Shown: positions 40,550 to 51,559 of the stretch, in pieces
How the letters are laid out: the number at the start of each line of letters is the position of its first letter
How positions within the stretch are numbered: the stretch's first letter is position 1
Assembly (NCBI GenBank): GCA_024291935.2
Contig: CM044310.1
Coordinates: 114,400,213 to 114,464,212 of the forward strand
Reading direction: 5' to 3'
From: Okapia johnstoni
Taxonomy: Eukaryota; Chordata; Mammalia; Artiodactyla; Giraffidae
Length of the DNA stretch: 64,000 bases
Translations under genes and position numbers: made by a program
The notes under the pieces: generated by a model
The model's input: the letters and a program-made list of their open reading frames with translations, nothing else
Told to the model about the DNA's origin: nothing
The model's database searches: none

Positions 40550-42377
40550 CTGAGGGCAAGGGGAGAGCGATCAAGAAGCACCCCAGGACTCCTCTGCCCC
40601 ACCCCTCAACACACACCCCTCTCTGAATCCCCTCCTCTCCCTTGCTCACTGGCAGAAATGAGGGAGGCGTGGCATGTCGGAAGGGGAAAGAAATAAGACA
40701 AGAACTAAATAAGAAATGCATCTGGGGGCAGAGGCAGAGAAAGCCCCAGGAGACAGTCAGCAAAGCCCTAGAGGGAGAAAGGTGGGGCGTCGGAGCTGGG
40801 TCCCAGGGCTCTGTGTGTCTGTGTGTCTGTGTGTGTCCCGTCTCTGAGTCCTCCGTCACCCCCTCAAAGATTTGATGACTCTCAACTCTAACCCTAGCCC
40901 TTGCATTTTACAGAAAGAGAAGCTGAGGTCCAGAGAGTATCAGGAGGACAGGGTGCCACAGGACCAGGGTCGGCCCTGCTGCCATCTGGGTGGGGCAGGG
41001 CAGGAGTTCCTGCAGTGAAGGGGTGAGGCCAGGAGAGCCCAGGGGCAGCTACATGGGTGGGGCTGGAGAAGTGGGGAGCAGGGTGGCAAGGAGATCAGAC
41101 CCTGGCATCAGAGGAGTCCAGGGTGCAGCCCTGCCTCTGTGTGATTGTCGGCAAAAGACATCATCAAGCCTCCTTTGTAGAAATGCCAACAGAAACTTCA
41201 TCACATTTCTTGCTAAATGCTTGTGGAATAGATGCATAAGATCATTCTTGAAATGATCAGAGGAGGGATTTCTAAACCACTGAGCACAGGGTAGACAGAG
41301 TGAAATATTGAATGATGGGTCTTATTAGTCTTGCAGGGGTAGGGGAAGGTTGGTGGGGGGTAGCACTGGCAGGGGTAGGGGGCTAGGGATGTGGAAAAGA
41401 GGAGACAAGGGTCAGGAGGAGTCAAATGGAGCAGAAGCAAGTGGGTAGAGACGTCTCTGTAAAGTTTGGAGTTGTCTGACTGTGGAAAAAGCCTCTGACC
41501 TCTTTGAGCCTCAGTTGCCCCATCTGTGAAATGGGCGCAAGCGGTGGCAGCTAGAACTGGACGCTGCCCTCCTCCCCACCGCCCACCGGAGCTGCCCAGG
41601 GGACTCACCGTGAGAGGCAGGGAGCACACAGCCATGATGCCTGTCATGAGGGCCAGCAGAATCAGGTGATCAACCTCATCCTCTCCTGCCCGGGGGCCGG
41701 GGACCAGCGAGCCCTGGTGGCGCCTCTGCTGGCGGTACATGCGGCAGAGGCTGAGAGTGACGGAGCCGTTGCAGAGGACGATGGCGGCCACCAGCAGGGC
41801 CACGAGGCTGGCGTAGGCCAGCGAGAAGGCGCAGCCACCCAGCTCGGCCGAGCGCATGCGGATGAAGCACCAGCTGCCCGGGCAGTACTGCTGGTGTTGG
41901 CCCAGGCCCAGGAGGGGCAGCGAGCAGAAGACGGTGCAGAAGGCGTAGATGGCCGGCAGCGCAAGGCGGGCACGGCGGGGCCCGTCCAGCTGGGCGTAGA
42001 GGTAGGGGTGGCTGAGCGCCAGGCAGCGCTCCACAGCCATGGCGAAGAGAATGAGCGTGGAGGCCAGGCCGAAGAAGGTCATGCCGAAGGCGAAGGCGTC
42101 GCACAGCGCCGGGCGGCCCCGGGCCAGGCCCAGCAGCGAGCTGTTGCGGGCGTAGGCCGCGAACACGGCCGGACTCAGGAAGCACGTGCCCAGCAGGTCG
42201 GTGACCGCCAGCCCGGTGACCAGCACGGCGAAGGCCGAGGGGCGCGACCGCCGCCGCGCCCCCCAAGATGCCCAGCGCCAGTCCATTGCCCACCACGCCC
42301 GCCACGAACATCAGGGTGCTGGTGGCCGGGCCCACCGAGTCCCGCACGTACGTGAGGTTCCGGCACGAATCCGCCAT
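40163..42377 (-). CDS. PTGIR: Prostacyclin (PGI2) receptor PTGIR, frameshifted here
   Basis: Encodes the Gs-coupled prostacyclin receptor of platelets and vascular smooth muscle. Coding exons are 42377-41609 and 40549-40163, joined by a GT-AG intron inside the region of the sixth membrane segment. The N-terminus is MADSCRNLTYVRDSVG, with an N-glycosylation site at Asn7. Prostanoid-receptor marks follow: ERCLALSHPYLYAQ after TM3, QYCPGSWCF in the second extracellular loop, DPWVFILFRK at the end of TM7, and a C-terminal CSLC prenylation box. About 384 codons result, against 386 in human. A run of six C (42259-42264; G6 in the gene) carries one base more than the expected frame, so reading shifts after residue 38-39, just past TM1. 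Exon 2 is 769 nt, which is one more than a multiple of three. The rest of the gene looks intact, so this is either a sequencing error or a recent null allele. The 5'UTR exon was not located. Confidence 0.93.
41609..42377 (-). CDS. PTGIR: PTGIR main coding exon (TM1 to TM6)
   Basis: Runs from ATG at 42377 to CSLPLT followed by donor GTGAGT at 41608-41603. The frame changes at the C6 run. The downstream frame resumes as ARRRSRPSAFAVLVTGLAV and stays open to the donor. Confidence 0.92.
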
Positions 42378-42549
42378 CCCCCCGGCCTCCGGCTGCCTCC
42401 CGGGGAGGAGGGCTGGAGAGGTCCCCGGGGAGGGGGTGGTGGGAGGTGGCGAAGAAAGGGGAGACGGGTCTGCCCTGTGATGCCCAGCACCTCACTCCCT
42501 GCTCCCCCGGGGTCCTCGGTGCAGCTGGAGGCAGAGCGGCGTCCCAGGC

Positions 42550-43140
42550 TACCCTCTGCACTTCTGGGGCGTCTATTTCTCTCTCTGCCCTCTGTCTCCC
42601 CAGGTTCCCTCCCCGCCTCTCTCTCCCCTGTTTCTTTCCTTTGCTATCTCTGTCTCTCCGTCTAGTCCTGCCCTTGCTAAGCCCCTAGTTCTCTCCTTCT
42701 CTGCCTCTTGCTCTGGCTCTGTCTCAGTCCCCTCCCTGGTCCACTCTCTTCACCTCTCCCTCCCTCCCTCCCTGTCTCTTCCGACCTATCCCCTCCTCTG
42801 CATCTCTGCTTTCCCAGCCCCTCCTCACCGCACCTCTGCCGACTCTCTCAGCCCCTCTCTCCCCCTGCGTTCCTTCTCCGGGGTCTTGCTCTCTGAGTCC
42901 GCTCTGAGTGGCAGCGTCTCCCGACTTCCCTCCCACCTCCCTCCCTAACTCATCTAGCCCCGATCGCTCGCCCGGGCTTTTCATTTCCTCTCTCTGCCCC
43001 GCCTTCCCTCCCCCTGCTTTCTCCAGAGGCCCCTTGGCTCCCTCCCGCCTTCCCTGGCGCGCTCCCCTCCACCCCCCTGCCCAAGACACCCATCCGTCTC
43101 CCGTGTCTCCCTCTCCCTCCTCGCGTCCTCTCGCGGACCC
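42550..43140. repeat. Pyrimidine-rich (CT) tract upstream of PTGIR
   Basis: About 590 bp of CTCTCTCCC-type low-complexity sequence on the + strand, purine-rich on the PTGIR sense strand, upstream of its coding start. The PTGIR non-coding first exon and promoter may lie within or just beyond it. Confidence 0.65.
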
Positions 43141-45540
43141 CATCCTGAACCACCTGCCACCTCCTCTGGCGTGCTCTTGACTCTGCACCCTTCTGCCTTC
43201 CCAGCGCTGCCCAGCGGCACCCCGAGTGGGGATCACCTGAGTCATCATCTCCCTGGAATGGGGAGCTCACCAGTGGGGACCCGGACAGGACCTGAGCAGC
43301 ACAGCCGGCCAGTCTGCGAGACTGTCTGGGGGTGGCCTCTGGCATCTATTCTAAGCTCAGGCCCCTCGGGGTTAGGGCATTGCCTAAGGGTTGAGAAATG
43401 ACCAGGAAATTCTTCCCTTATGGAGTGTTTTCCAGGCACAACTGAGATTTCTTTCCCCTGGACTCACTTCATTCCTTCCACAAGGCTGGGGGAAGAGGTG
43501 GCCCTGCCAGAGAAAAGAAATGCCAGTCCCTGGAGCCCTGTTGGTCCACAGGCTCCCAGCTCACCCACTCTCCTGCCCCCGCCGAGCCCTGGGGAGACCG
43601 TGGGGGAGGAGGGACCTGACATCCACGGGTAGGGGACAGCTCCCCCCGCCAGGATTTCCACTGGTCAGTATCAAAGGGGAGCGCCCTCCCGCCCTCTTGC
43701 CTCTCACCCCAGCAGCCCTCCCGGGCCCCAGGCCAAGCGCTGGTGACCTTGACTTCAAGGAATAATATTTTAGCCACAGACAGCCGTCCAGTCCAGGGCT
43801 CCAACATTGCTCTTCCAGAATGTCTCCCAGCCCTCCACAGACACATCGCCAGCTGCACCACCCTCCCGCCTGTGTGGTCTGCCTGTGTGTGCCCGTGGCC
43901 AGCACAGCGGTCACCAGTCCTTATTCCCACAAAGCCCATTTCCCATGCGGCCTCTCCACCCAAGGGTCAGATAAGACCTCAGAGACCTTTTCAGATGCCC
44001 CTTATTTTTCAGGGAGGCCATTTAAATGCAGAGATGACAAATTCAAGATCTCACGCCATTTGACTGGAGTTTCTGTCCCCATTGAACCACCTCCTTGCTA
44101 TGGGATGGTTCCAAGGCCAGGAAGGGAAGCCAATGGACCTCAGTTTCCTCATCTGTACGATGGGGCAACACTGATTCCATGGGCCTGGTGGGCTGACCAT
44201 GGCCAGTGGCCCATTCCAGACTCCTCTTTGGAACAAGGAGAGAACTTGTGTAGATATCATAGCACATCCAAGGCCGGGAAGAATGATCCTGACCCCAAGG
44301 ACTGGACACTGGGCAGCTACCAACTTCCTCTCTCTGCCCTCATGTCACCCCTGCCTCTATGACCACAATCCCCTCCCCTCTCCCCCATCTCCCGTCTCCC
44401 TATCACTCACACCCAGCTGGCACTCCCAGCTTCCGCCAGGATGGGTGCCCCAGCTCTGGCCACACCAAGAGCTCTGGAGAGTGACCATTCAGCCCTGCTC
44501 TGAGGGTGCCTGGTGTTTGTGTCTCAGACTTCTTGGCCACATGGTTCCCCCCTCATACTCTGCAAGATCCCCAGCAAGACCAAAGGGAGCTCAGGAAGTT
44601 CTCTCATATTAATGAAGGATGACGCCTGGCAGGCTAGCATCCTGTCTCAGCATCAGAGGAGTTGCAGGGGTGGGAGGGGGTGTTCTGGTCCCCGGAGCCT
44701 CCCTGTCACTGGCTTCCTGCCCCCGCCAGGCACTGTTGAGCATTCGGGAAGTCCATGCTGCTCCCCTGACCTGCGGGGTCTCAGACGGTGCCACCCTCCA
44801 GGCCTTGGTTTCCCCACCTTTGCCGCTGAGGGTCAGAAGCCCTGGCGACCTTGACATGAATTCTGTGCTCCAGAGCAGGCAGGAAAGGTGATGACTGTCA
44901 CTCATTCCTAAGGATCCCTGGGGTCCATGCCGGGGTCAGACACGCTCACCTTCTCGGGAGCCCCCAGCCTTCTGCTCAGCTGTGAGAGGTCACCCCAGCT
45001 GGGCTGGGCTGGAGGGTGGGGTGGTGGCTTCCGGGGGTGGGAAGAGCTGTGGGAAGGAACTGCTCTGGACGGGTGAGTCAGCACCCTCCCCCTGCCACGT
45101 ACTGCTGAGAAGGGACTCGAGTGTCCCCAGAGGGACCCTGGGGTAGCGCTGCAGAAGACAGAGGACAGCCCCGGGTGGACTGGGAATGGACATGCAGCAC
45201 CGGTTGGGGGAGGAATGGGTACCCGGAAGGGAGCGTGCTAGAGATTGTGGACCTATGAATTTTGTGTGTGGGTTTGGGTCACCTAAGTGAGCATTGTATC
45301 AGCATGGTGTGTGTGTGTGTGTGAGCGGTGGGTATTCTTTCCTGTAAGGTCTTTTTGTGTATCTGTGTCTATTGGTGTGTTGTGTCTGTTCATCGGCGAC
45401 CACGTGTTTCTTCATGGCTGTCAGCCCACGTGTGTCGGTATGTATCTAAGCCTTGATATTCTTCATCAAATGGCTGCCTTGCCTTTGTTGGGATGTTGTA
45501 CAAAGTACAACAAAGTACATGTTGTACTTTGTTCAGTGAC
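43140..45540. other. PTGIR upstream region
   Basis: Mostly unique, GC-rich sequence with small MIR traces (for example 44,130-44,180). The PTGIR 5'UTR exon and promoter probably lie in 42.5-44 kb, but I could not fix them. (GT)n at about 45,306-45,323. Confidence 0.4.
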
Positions 45541-45542
45541 TG

Positions 45543-45985
45543 AACAAAGATTCAGTTCAGTCACTCAGTTGTGTCTGACTCTTTGCGACCCCATGGACTG
45601 CAGCATGCCAGGCCTCCCTGTCCGTCACCAACTCCCGGAGCTTGCTCAAACTCGTGTCCATCGAGTTGGTGATGCCATCCAGCCATCTCATCCTCTGTCG
45701 TCCCCTTCTCCTCCTGTCTTCAATCTTTCCCAGCATCAGGGTCTTTTCAGGTGGCCAAAGTATTGGAGCTTCAGCTTCAGCATCAGTCCTTCCAATGAAT
45801 ATTCAGGACTGGTTTCCTTTAGGACTGGTTTGATCCCCTTGCAGTCCAAGGAACTCTTAAGAGTCTTCTCCAACACCACAGTTCAAAAGCATCAATTCTT
45901 CAGTTCTGAGCTTTCTTTACAGTCCAACTCTCACATCCTTGCATGACTACCAGAATAACCACAGCTTTGACTATATGGACCTAGA
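45543..45985 (-). mobile_element. Bov-B LINE 3' end
   Basis: The longest Bov-B piece here: CAGTTCAGTCACTCAGTTG, CAGCCATCTCATCCTCTGTC, CCAGCATCAGGGTCTTTTC and CTTTGACTATATGGACC. Confidence 0.87.
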
Positions 45986-45989
45986 TTAG

Positions 45990-48360
45990 AGACGGAATTC
46001 ACTCTGCCTGCTTTTAGGGTGCCCTCAGACAGTAACTGGGGGGGTTGCTATTCACTCAACAAACCTCCATGTGTAGAGGGCTGAGGGACTCAGAGGTGGT
46101 GCCAGCCGATGGGGGTGTGGTCCCAAGTGGCGTGCGACAAGCAGTGGGAGTGGACGGTCATAGCTGGAGCCTGGGCAGGCCCTCAGCTGAGTCATTCCAT
46201 CTGGGCGAGTGTCCTCATGGGGACAAGCACCAAGCAGGCCAGGAAATGGGACCGGGACAAGCTCTCCCACTCCTGCCGGCCAGTCCCTACAGCTGCCTGC
46301 CCAGGCCTGCATCTGGTCGCACTATTGACCTAAGATGCCAGCTTGCCCTGGGCCTGACCCTCTCCCGGCTCCCGGGCTTCCGTCCTCCAGGCCCTGCCCT
46401 GGGAGGAAGCTGGCCCCACCTCGTATACCCCCACACAGACACACATGCCACCAGCTGCTCATGCCTGCCAGGCCCGTTTGTCATCTGTCCCCACTCACTG
46501 CTGTGAGGAGCTGCCGTGTGTCCATCCTGATCATCCCTCCTTAGCAGGCCCCAGCCCCTACAGCTAGAGGCCAATATTCTCTGCCCACCACCCCGTTTTC
46601 CACCCCACAATGGGCCCTTGTCCACCTACTAGCCGCTGCTTCCTTCACTGGCCCCTGGTGTGCCTACTCTGTTGCCCCTGCCCTGCCTTTGCCTGTGCTG
46701 GGCCCCTCCCCTGGGACCCCCTCACTTCTGTCCCTCAAGGCCCCCTTTGAACCCCTCCGGCCCCTTCGGAGGTCATCCATTCGCTCCTCCCACTCCAACC
46801 TCAAGCCCCAACTGACCGGGTTATCTCTCCATGCCTGTCTTCCATGTCTGTAAAAGGGGGTAAGCAGAGTCCTTGTGGGAGCTGCCATTAGAACGGAGTG
46901 AGATGGGGCTTGTGAAACCAGACTCCCGATAAGTGATGGCCATGATTATGGCTCCTTCTGGCCCTGCTATCTCCACTCCTACTCTCCAGCCCCTCAGTGC
47001 CAAGCATGCGGGGTGGGGTGTGGAGGGAAGACAGCTGGGTGGGGCAGCCCGCAGCCCTGGGGTTTGGGGTGAAGTGGGAGGGAACTGCTAAATGCCAGCA
47101 CTTCCCCAGGTATTCACCTCTCTGCCTCTTGGCCTGGCTCTGACTCCTGACCCCAGAGCTGACCTCACAACCGGGGGTGGCAGGAAGGGGGAAACAGAGG
47201 GTGCCGCCCGCTAATGAGATTATTCAGTTTGGAGGCTGGTCACCCAAGAATTGCTCTGGCTTCTTCCTTCTGGCTTCTCGTCTCTCCCAGCCTCAGTCTG
47301 GGTGCAGGCTCACCCAGCCCTGCTCCTCCAGGCAGGCACACATTCCTCCGGCTCCCTGCCCCACCACTAGGTCAGCCAAACCCACTTGCTTCTCCCCAGC
47401 TTCCCATTCCCCAAGACCAACTCTAAGATCCCAGGGTTCAAAGGGTCTAACAGGCCAGGCTCAAGAAGTCCATACACTTCTGAAGTGCAGAGTTCTGGAA
47501 TCCTAGCCCAATTAGGGGACAGGACCTCATCACCCTGGCCCCACAGGGTTCAAAGACTCCAGAATTCCAGCCCTCTGAGTTTCTGAGATTCCCTTGCATT
47601 TCAGGTTCTAAGATGCAAGGATGCTGAGTCTGTGAAATTCCAGAATCCTTCTGGCAACTTCCCCTCAGCATCACTCCTCCTCCCTTCAGCTCATCCTTGG
47701 CTCTCTCTGTCCCCCCCTGTCTCCCCCGGGGCTCCCACAGACATGATGCAACCAGGGCTGGAGCCAGGCTGAGAGGTGGGAGGCAGGAGGGAGATGTAAT
47801 TACAGCGTCTCCTGCCTCAATTCAACAGGAAGCTCAGATTTGGGGCCCAGGGGACCCTAATTCAATGTGAATAATGGAGCACTTGCCAGGCGCAGGCACA
47901 GCCCCTCTGGGGAGGGGAGGCCCAGGGAGTCATCTCCACCTGGATTCAGGGGTGCAGACTCAAGACAAGAGGGCGCGAGGAGAGGGGAGGGGTCGCAAAC
48001 TCAGTGGACCTCAGACCAAGCAGGTTAAATAATTAACCAAGCCCATAACTCACCCAGTCTGCATTTTTTATTTTCAACAGAATCATGGGTTCAAGGCATT
48101 TTACCTTTCTCTTCATTTCTCTGTAAGAAACTCCTGGCACAGGCTCTGTGATAAATAGTGTCTGACCCTCAGTGTCCCTCACTGGGAGACAATAGGGTAT
48201 GGTGGGGACTTTGGCAAACTGGAAAGCCAGGGCCCCATCTCATAGCCTCTGGTCACCCTGGAGCTTGTGCAGTTCTGAGGTCACCCAGACCTTCCAGAAG
48301 GAAGAAGCCATCAAGGTGGGCTTTTATGTGAAGTACTCTCATTTAACTGCAGGCTATATA
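45990..48360. other. Intergenic DNA between PTGIR and GNG8
   Basis: Largely repeat-free. A stretch at 47,750-47,950 has TAATTA (47,798-47,803) and further AT-rich motifs (CTAATTCAATGTG) in GC-rich surroundings and may be a conserved element. No gene seen. Confidence 0.4.
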
Positions 48361-48369
48361 GGCCCTAAA

Positions 48370-48578
48370 GGGCTTCCCTGGTGGCTCAGTGGTAAAGAAT
48401 TTGCCTGCAATGCAGGAGACATGGGTTCAGTCCCTAGGTGGGGAAGATCCCCTGGAGAAGGAAATGGGTACCCACTCCAGTATTCTTGCCTGGAATATCA
48501 CATGGACACAGGAGTTTGGTGGGCTACAGTCCATGGGGTCCCCAAAAGTCAGACACAACTTAGCAGCTAAACAACAAA
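48370..48578 (+). mobile_element. Bov-tA SINE
   Basis: GGGCTTCCCTGGTGGCTCAG to AAAAGTCAGACACAACTTAG. Flanks are imperfectly duplicated. Confidence 0.85.
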
Positions 48579-48744
48579 TACAGGTCCTAGAGATCACCAA
48601 TGTATGAAGTGGTAAACACGGAAGAGGAATTAGGGCTGTCACCATCATCCGGGTCCCCAGAAAAAAGAAATAGAAAAGAATGTACACACTGATTTGTCTC
48701 CTGTAGCCCCACTTCTCTCTTCTCTGGGTCCCCACGTTTAATTC

Positions 48745-48995
48745 CCACCATGTACCAGCTCAGATGTCCCCTCCTCCAGGAAGCCCTCCCTGACCTTCAA
48801 GCTGAGTCAGGCCTTCCCTCTGAATTCCCCCATCCCAGCCCTGCCCACTCTGAATCATCACTATCCGAGGACAGGTCTGTCACTACCACTGGATTCTGAA
48901 CCCCAGGAACGTAGGGCCAGGGCTGTCTTGGTCATGTCCATAACCCCTGTTTCAACCATTACAGGACCAAGAATGTTTGGAAGAATGAATAAGGG
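48745..48995. mobile_element. L2 LINE fragment
   Basis: CAGCTCAGATGTCCCCTCC, AGGAAGCCCTCCCTGACCTT and GGAAGAATGAATAAGGGA. Confidence 0.6.
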
Positions 48996-49515
48996 AACAG
49001 AGACAAGTTCAGTGCTTGTGGGGGTGGAGCTGTGGTAGGGAGTAGGCCCACGTGAAAAAGGGGGCTGGAATCATTCAGGGGACAAGAACAGTGGGTAGTG
49101 GGTATTGTAAGGACCTCCAACGCAGGAGAAAGGCGAGAAGAGCCGCCAGCCGAGACGTTCAGGGAGCAGGAGCGTCCATTCTTCACCCCATTATCTCTTA
49201 GCTTGGGACTCTGAGTAAGGGACCTCCTTTGGCTCAGTTTCCTCATACAAGTAATCAGCTGAAGCTTTCTGGGCCTGTTGGGACGATTAAATCAATTCAG
49301 GATCGCGGGAACACTCCGTGGAGTCCAGAGCCAGGACGCTTATTTCCTCTGACATCCCCCCGCCCCGCATCCACATAACCTCCCCCTACACCCCCACACT
49401 CCACACACACACACACAGAAGGAATGAGAAGGGACACGGGTTCCTCCACGGTGGCTCCAAGTTCTCCACGTGCCTCAGTTTCCCCGAGAGCACAGGCACC
49501 CCCGCAGTCACCACG

Positions 49516-49521
49516 TTTATT
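49516..49521 (-). promoter_or_regulatory. GNG8: GNG8 poly(A) signal
   Basis: AATAAA on the minus strand lies only 47 nt past the stop, giving a very short 3'UTR that ends near 49,500. Confidence 0.7.
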
Positions 49522-49567
49522 GGATTCATATTTTGACGGGATGAGGGAGTCAAACTATCGGGAGGGC

Positions 49568-49696
49568 TCAGAGCAGGACGCAGAAGAGGCGCTTGTCTCG
49601 GAAGGGGTTCTCTGCGGCGGGTACTGGCGTCACCAGTGGGTCATCTTTGGCGTGAGTCTCGCAGAAGGCCAGGAGCTCGGCCGCTGCCTGGGACAC
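49568..49696 (-). CDS. GNG8: GNG8 second coding exon
   Basis: Follows acceptor GGTGCCCGCAG. It encodes [19 protein letters not shown] and ends with the CaaX box CVLL and TGA at 49568-49570. Confidence 0.95.
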   Translation of the reverse strand: MSQAAAELLAFCETHAKDDPLVTPVPAAENPFRDKRLFCVLL

Positions 49697-50185
49697 CTGC
49701 GGGCACCCAGCGGGAGATGTCCTCGCCCCGCCCCGCCCCTTCCTGGGCCCCGCCCTCTGCCTGGGCCCCGCCCCTGCCTGGGCCCCTCCTCTAGTCAGGC
49801 CCGCCTCTTGTCAGGTCCCGCCCCCGTGTCAGGGCCCCTCCCATTTCCAGGCCCCGCCCTCGTGTCCGGGCCCCTCCCATTACCGGGCCCGCCCTTAGGC
49901 ACCGCCCCAGCTATAGCCCCGCCCCTTCTCGGTCCAGCCCTTGTCAGCAGCTGCTCCCCCCACCCCCCACCCCCTCCTTGGAGTCCAGTCCGGTTCCGAA
50001 GGTGATCTTTCCACCCGGGCTCCTGGCTCCACTCCCAACTCTGACCAGTCCAGACTCCAGCCCTGGAGCCCGCCGCCTTCCTCCCCACCCCGACCCAGCA
50101 CCTTCATGCGGTCGATGTTCACCTCCAGCTTCAGCTGCTCCACGGTCTTCCGGGCCTCCGCGATCTTGGCCATGTTGTTGGACAT
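49568..50185 (-). CDS. GNG8: G-protein gamma-8 subunit (GNG8)
   Basis: Encodes the small gamma subunit that pairs with a G-beta protein and anchors the dimer to membranes. Coding exons are 50185-50102 (28 codons, [18 protein letters not shown] to NIDRMK) and 49696-49568 (42 codons plus [14 protein letters not shown] to FCVLL). They give 70 residues, the human GNG8 length. The intron is GT-AG with donor GTGCTGGG. The N-terminal helix provides the coiled-coil contact with G-beta. NPFRDKRLF is the conserved gamma C-terminal motif. The CVLL box predicts geranylgeranylation at the Cys. A 3' splice acceptor ends two bases before the ATG, so a non-coding first exon lies upstream. Lies between PTGIR and DACT3 on the same strand, as in human. 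Human GNG8 is best known from olfactory and vomeronasal neurons. Confidence 0.96.
49725..49935. repeat. GC-box minisatellite filling the GNG8 intron
   Basis: About ten degenerate units built on (TCA)GGCCCCGCCC(CT)TG, 17-30 bp long, occupy most of the 405-bp intron between the two GNG8 coding exons. Each unit resembles an Sp1 site. Confidence 0.7.
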
Positions 50186-50187
50186 TG
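50102..50187 (-). CDS. GNG8: GNG8 first coding exon
   Basis: Begins two bases before the ATG, at the acceptor TTTCCCCGCTGCAG (AG at 50189-50188). It ends MK with donor GT at 50101-50100. The two bases 50187-50186 are 5'UTR; coding is 50185-50102. Confidence 0.9.
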
Positions 50188-50653
50188 CTGCAGCGGGGAA
50201 AGGTTAAAAGCCGTGGGAGTGGGGGCGAAGGAGTAGGCTAGGGCAAAGCTGGATCCCCAAATAGGGTTGGCGGTGGTGATGGAACCCAGTAACAGGGGCG
50301 TGCGTGGAAGGGCTCACCGATGCGGTGCCCAGAGTGGAGGAAGAGACAGGAAAACAGAAGAAAAGGGGAGAGATGGAGATCTGCGTAGATGGAGGACCAA
50401 GAAGCCGGCTGAAAGAGGGACCAATGAACAAGGACGAGAGGGCCAAGAGAAGGCTTGGAGGGGTGCACAGACGGGGTACCTAGAGGCAGGTGAAGGAGAG
50501 AAGAGAGGGAAGGTGGGGGGAAGCACAGATGTGAGGCCGAGAAGCAGGTGGAGGTAGGGACAGAATGACAGGAACACAGGTGTTGGATCCAGAGATGCAG
50601 GTGTCCTCACCTCCCGGAGAGAGCCCAAGAGCCAGGAGGGGGCCCTCCCCAGG

Positions 50654-50816
50654 CCAATTAGCGGTGGCTCCAGGGAGAAGAAGGAATTAAGATCACGGCG
50701 GGAGGGGCGCAGAGGGGGCCTCATTAGGGCCTTAGCAGCAGCTGCCCCCTCCGCCCCCCTCGGGGAGCCCCCCATCCCAGCCCTGGCCACCTCAAAGGCT
50801 CCTCTGCTCATTAGCA
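50654..50816. promoter_or_regulatory. Cluster of homeodomain-type ATTA motifs upstream of GNG8
   Basis: Unique sequence holds CAATTAG (50655), GAATTAA (50684), CATTAGG (50722) and CATTAGC (50809), an E-box CAGCTG (50739-50744) and CTCAAAGG, all within about 160 bp of otherwise GC-rich DNA. This density suggests an enhancer in the GNG8 upstream intron. It is inference only. Confidence 0.3.
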
Positions 50817-50859
50817 GCCAGAGAAAGGGCTGGAGAGGGGGGCAACCCAGCCAGGACTG

Positions 50860-51335
50860 GGAAAGGGACAGGGAGGATGGTGACAGGGACAAACAGAGGG
50901 GACAGAGAGAGATGGGGAGAGGGAGTGGGAATAAAGAGACTGAGGGAGAGCAAGATGGAGAGACAGGTGGGAGGGATGGAGTGATGGAGGGAGTAGACAC
51001 AGAGGGAGAGAGGGAGACAGGGGTGTGAGGAAAGAGACAGAGTGATACGGGGAGAGAGAAGCACAGAGCGGAGAAAAGGACAGAGGGAGGAAAGAGAAGG
51101 GGCGATGGAAGGGTTAGGGAGAGATGGAGTGACGGAGGTGGGAGAGACTAGAAAGAAGGGCAAATAGAGCGCTAGAGAGACGGACAGTGATAGAGGGGAG
51201 AGAGGAGAGAAAGGACAGGGAGCAGACAGAAGGAAGTGGAGGGGCAGGAGGGGACACGGAGTGACGAAAGAGGACAGAGCGGGGCACACGGAGAGACAGA
51301 GGGAAAGGCAGGCTGATGGAGATGAGCAAGGATAA
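50860..51335. repeat. Purine (GA)-rich low-complexity tract
   Basis: Degenerate GGGACAGAGAGAGATGG-type repeats with almost no pyrimidine runs on the + strand, about 470 bp, in the GNG8 upstream intron. Confidence 0.75.
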
Positions 51336-51559
51336 AGGCATTCATTCACTCACGCATTCATTCATTTCCAGGCAGAGGGACCAGCTGTCGGGGTTCAGGA
51401 CCACAGCCTCCTACCTGTTGCTGTTCAGGGCTGGGAAGGCAGGCGGGTGGCAGAGACACAGCGTCTGGGTCCCCGCCTCAGTTCTGCCCCGCCCCCTCTC
51501 CTGGGGCACAGCCCCTGAGGACCCGCCTCCTCCTGCTACCGCCACCAGCATCCCCATCA

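Noticed and set aside
41666..42355. 229-codon open frame on the + strand
   Set aside because: It is antisense to the PTGIR coding exon. GC-rich coding DNA commonly leaves the opposite strand open, and there is no independent start context or known domain.
47958..47985. CTCF-like AGAGGGCGCG
   Set aside because: The 5' half (CCASY) does not match, so too few positions agree to list it.
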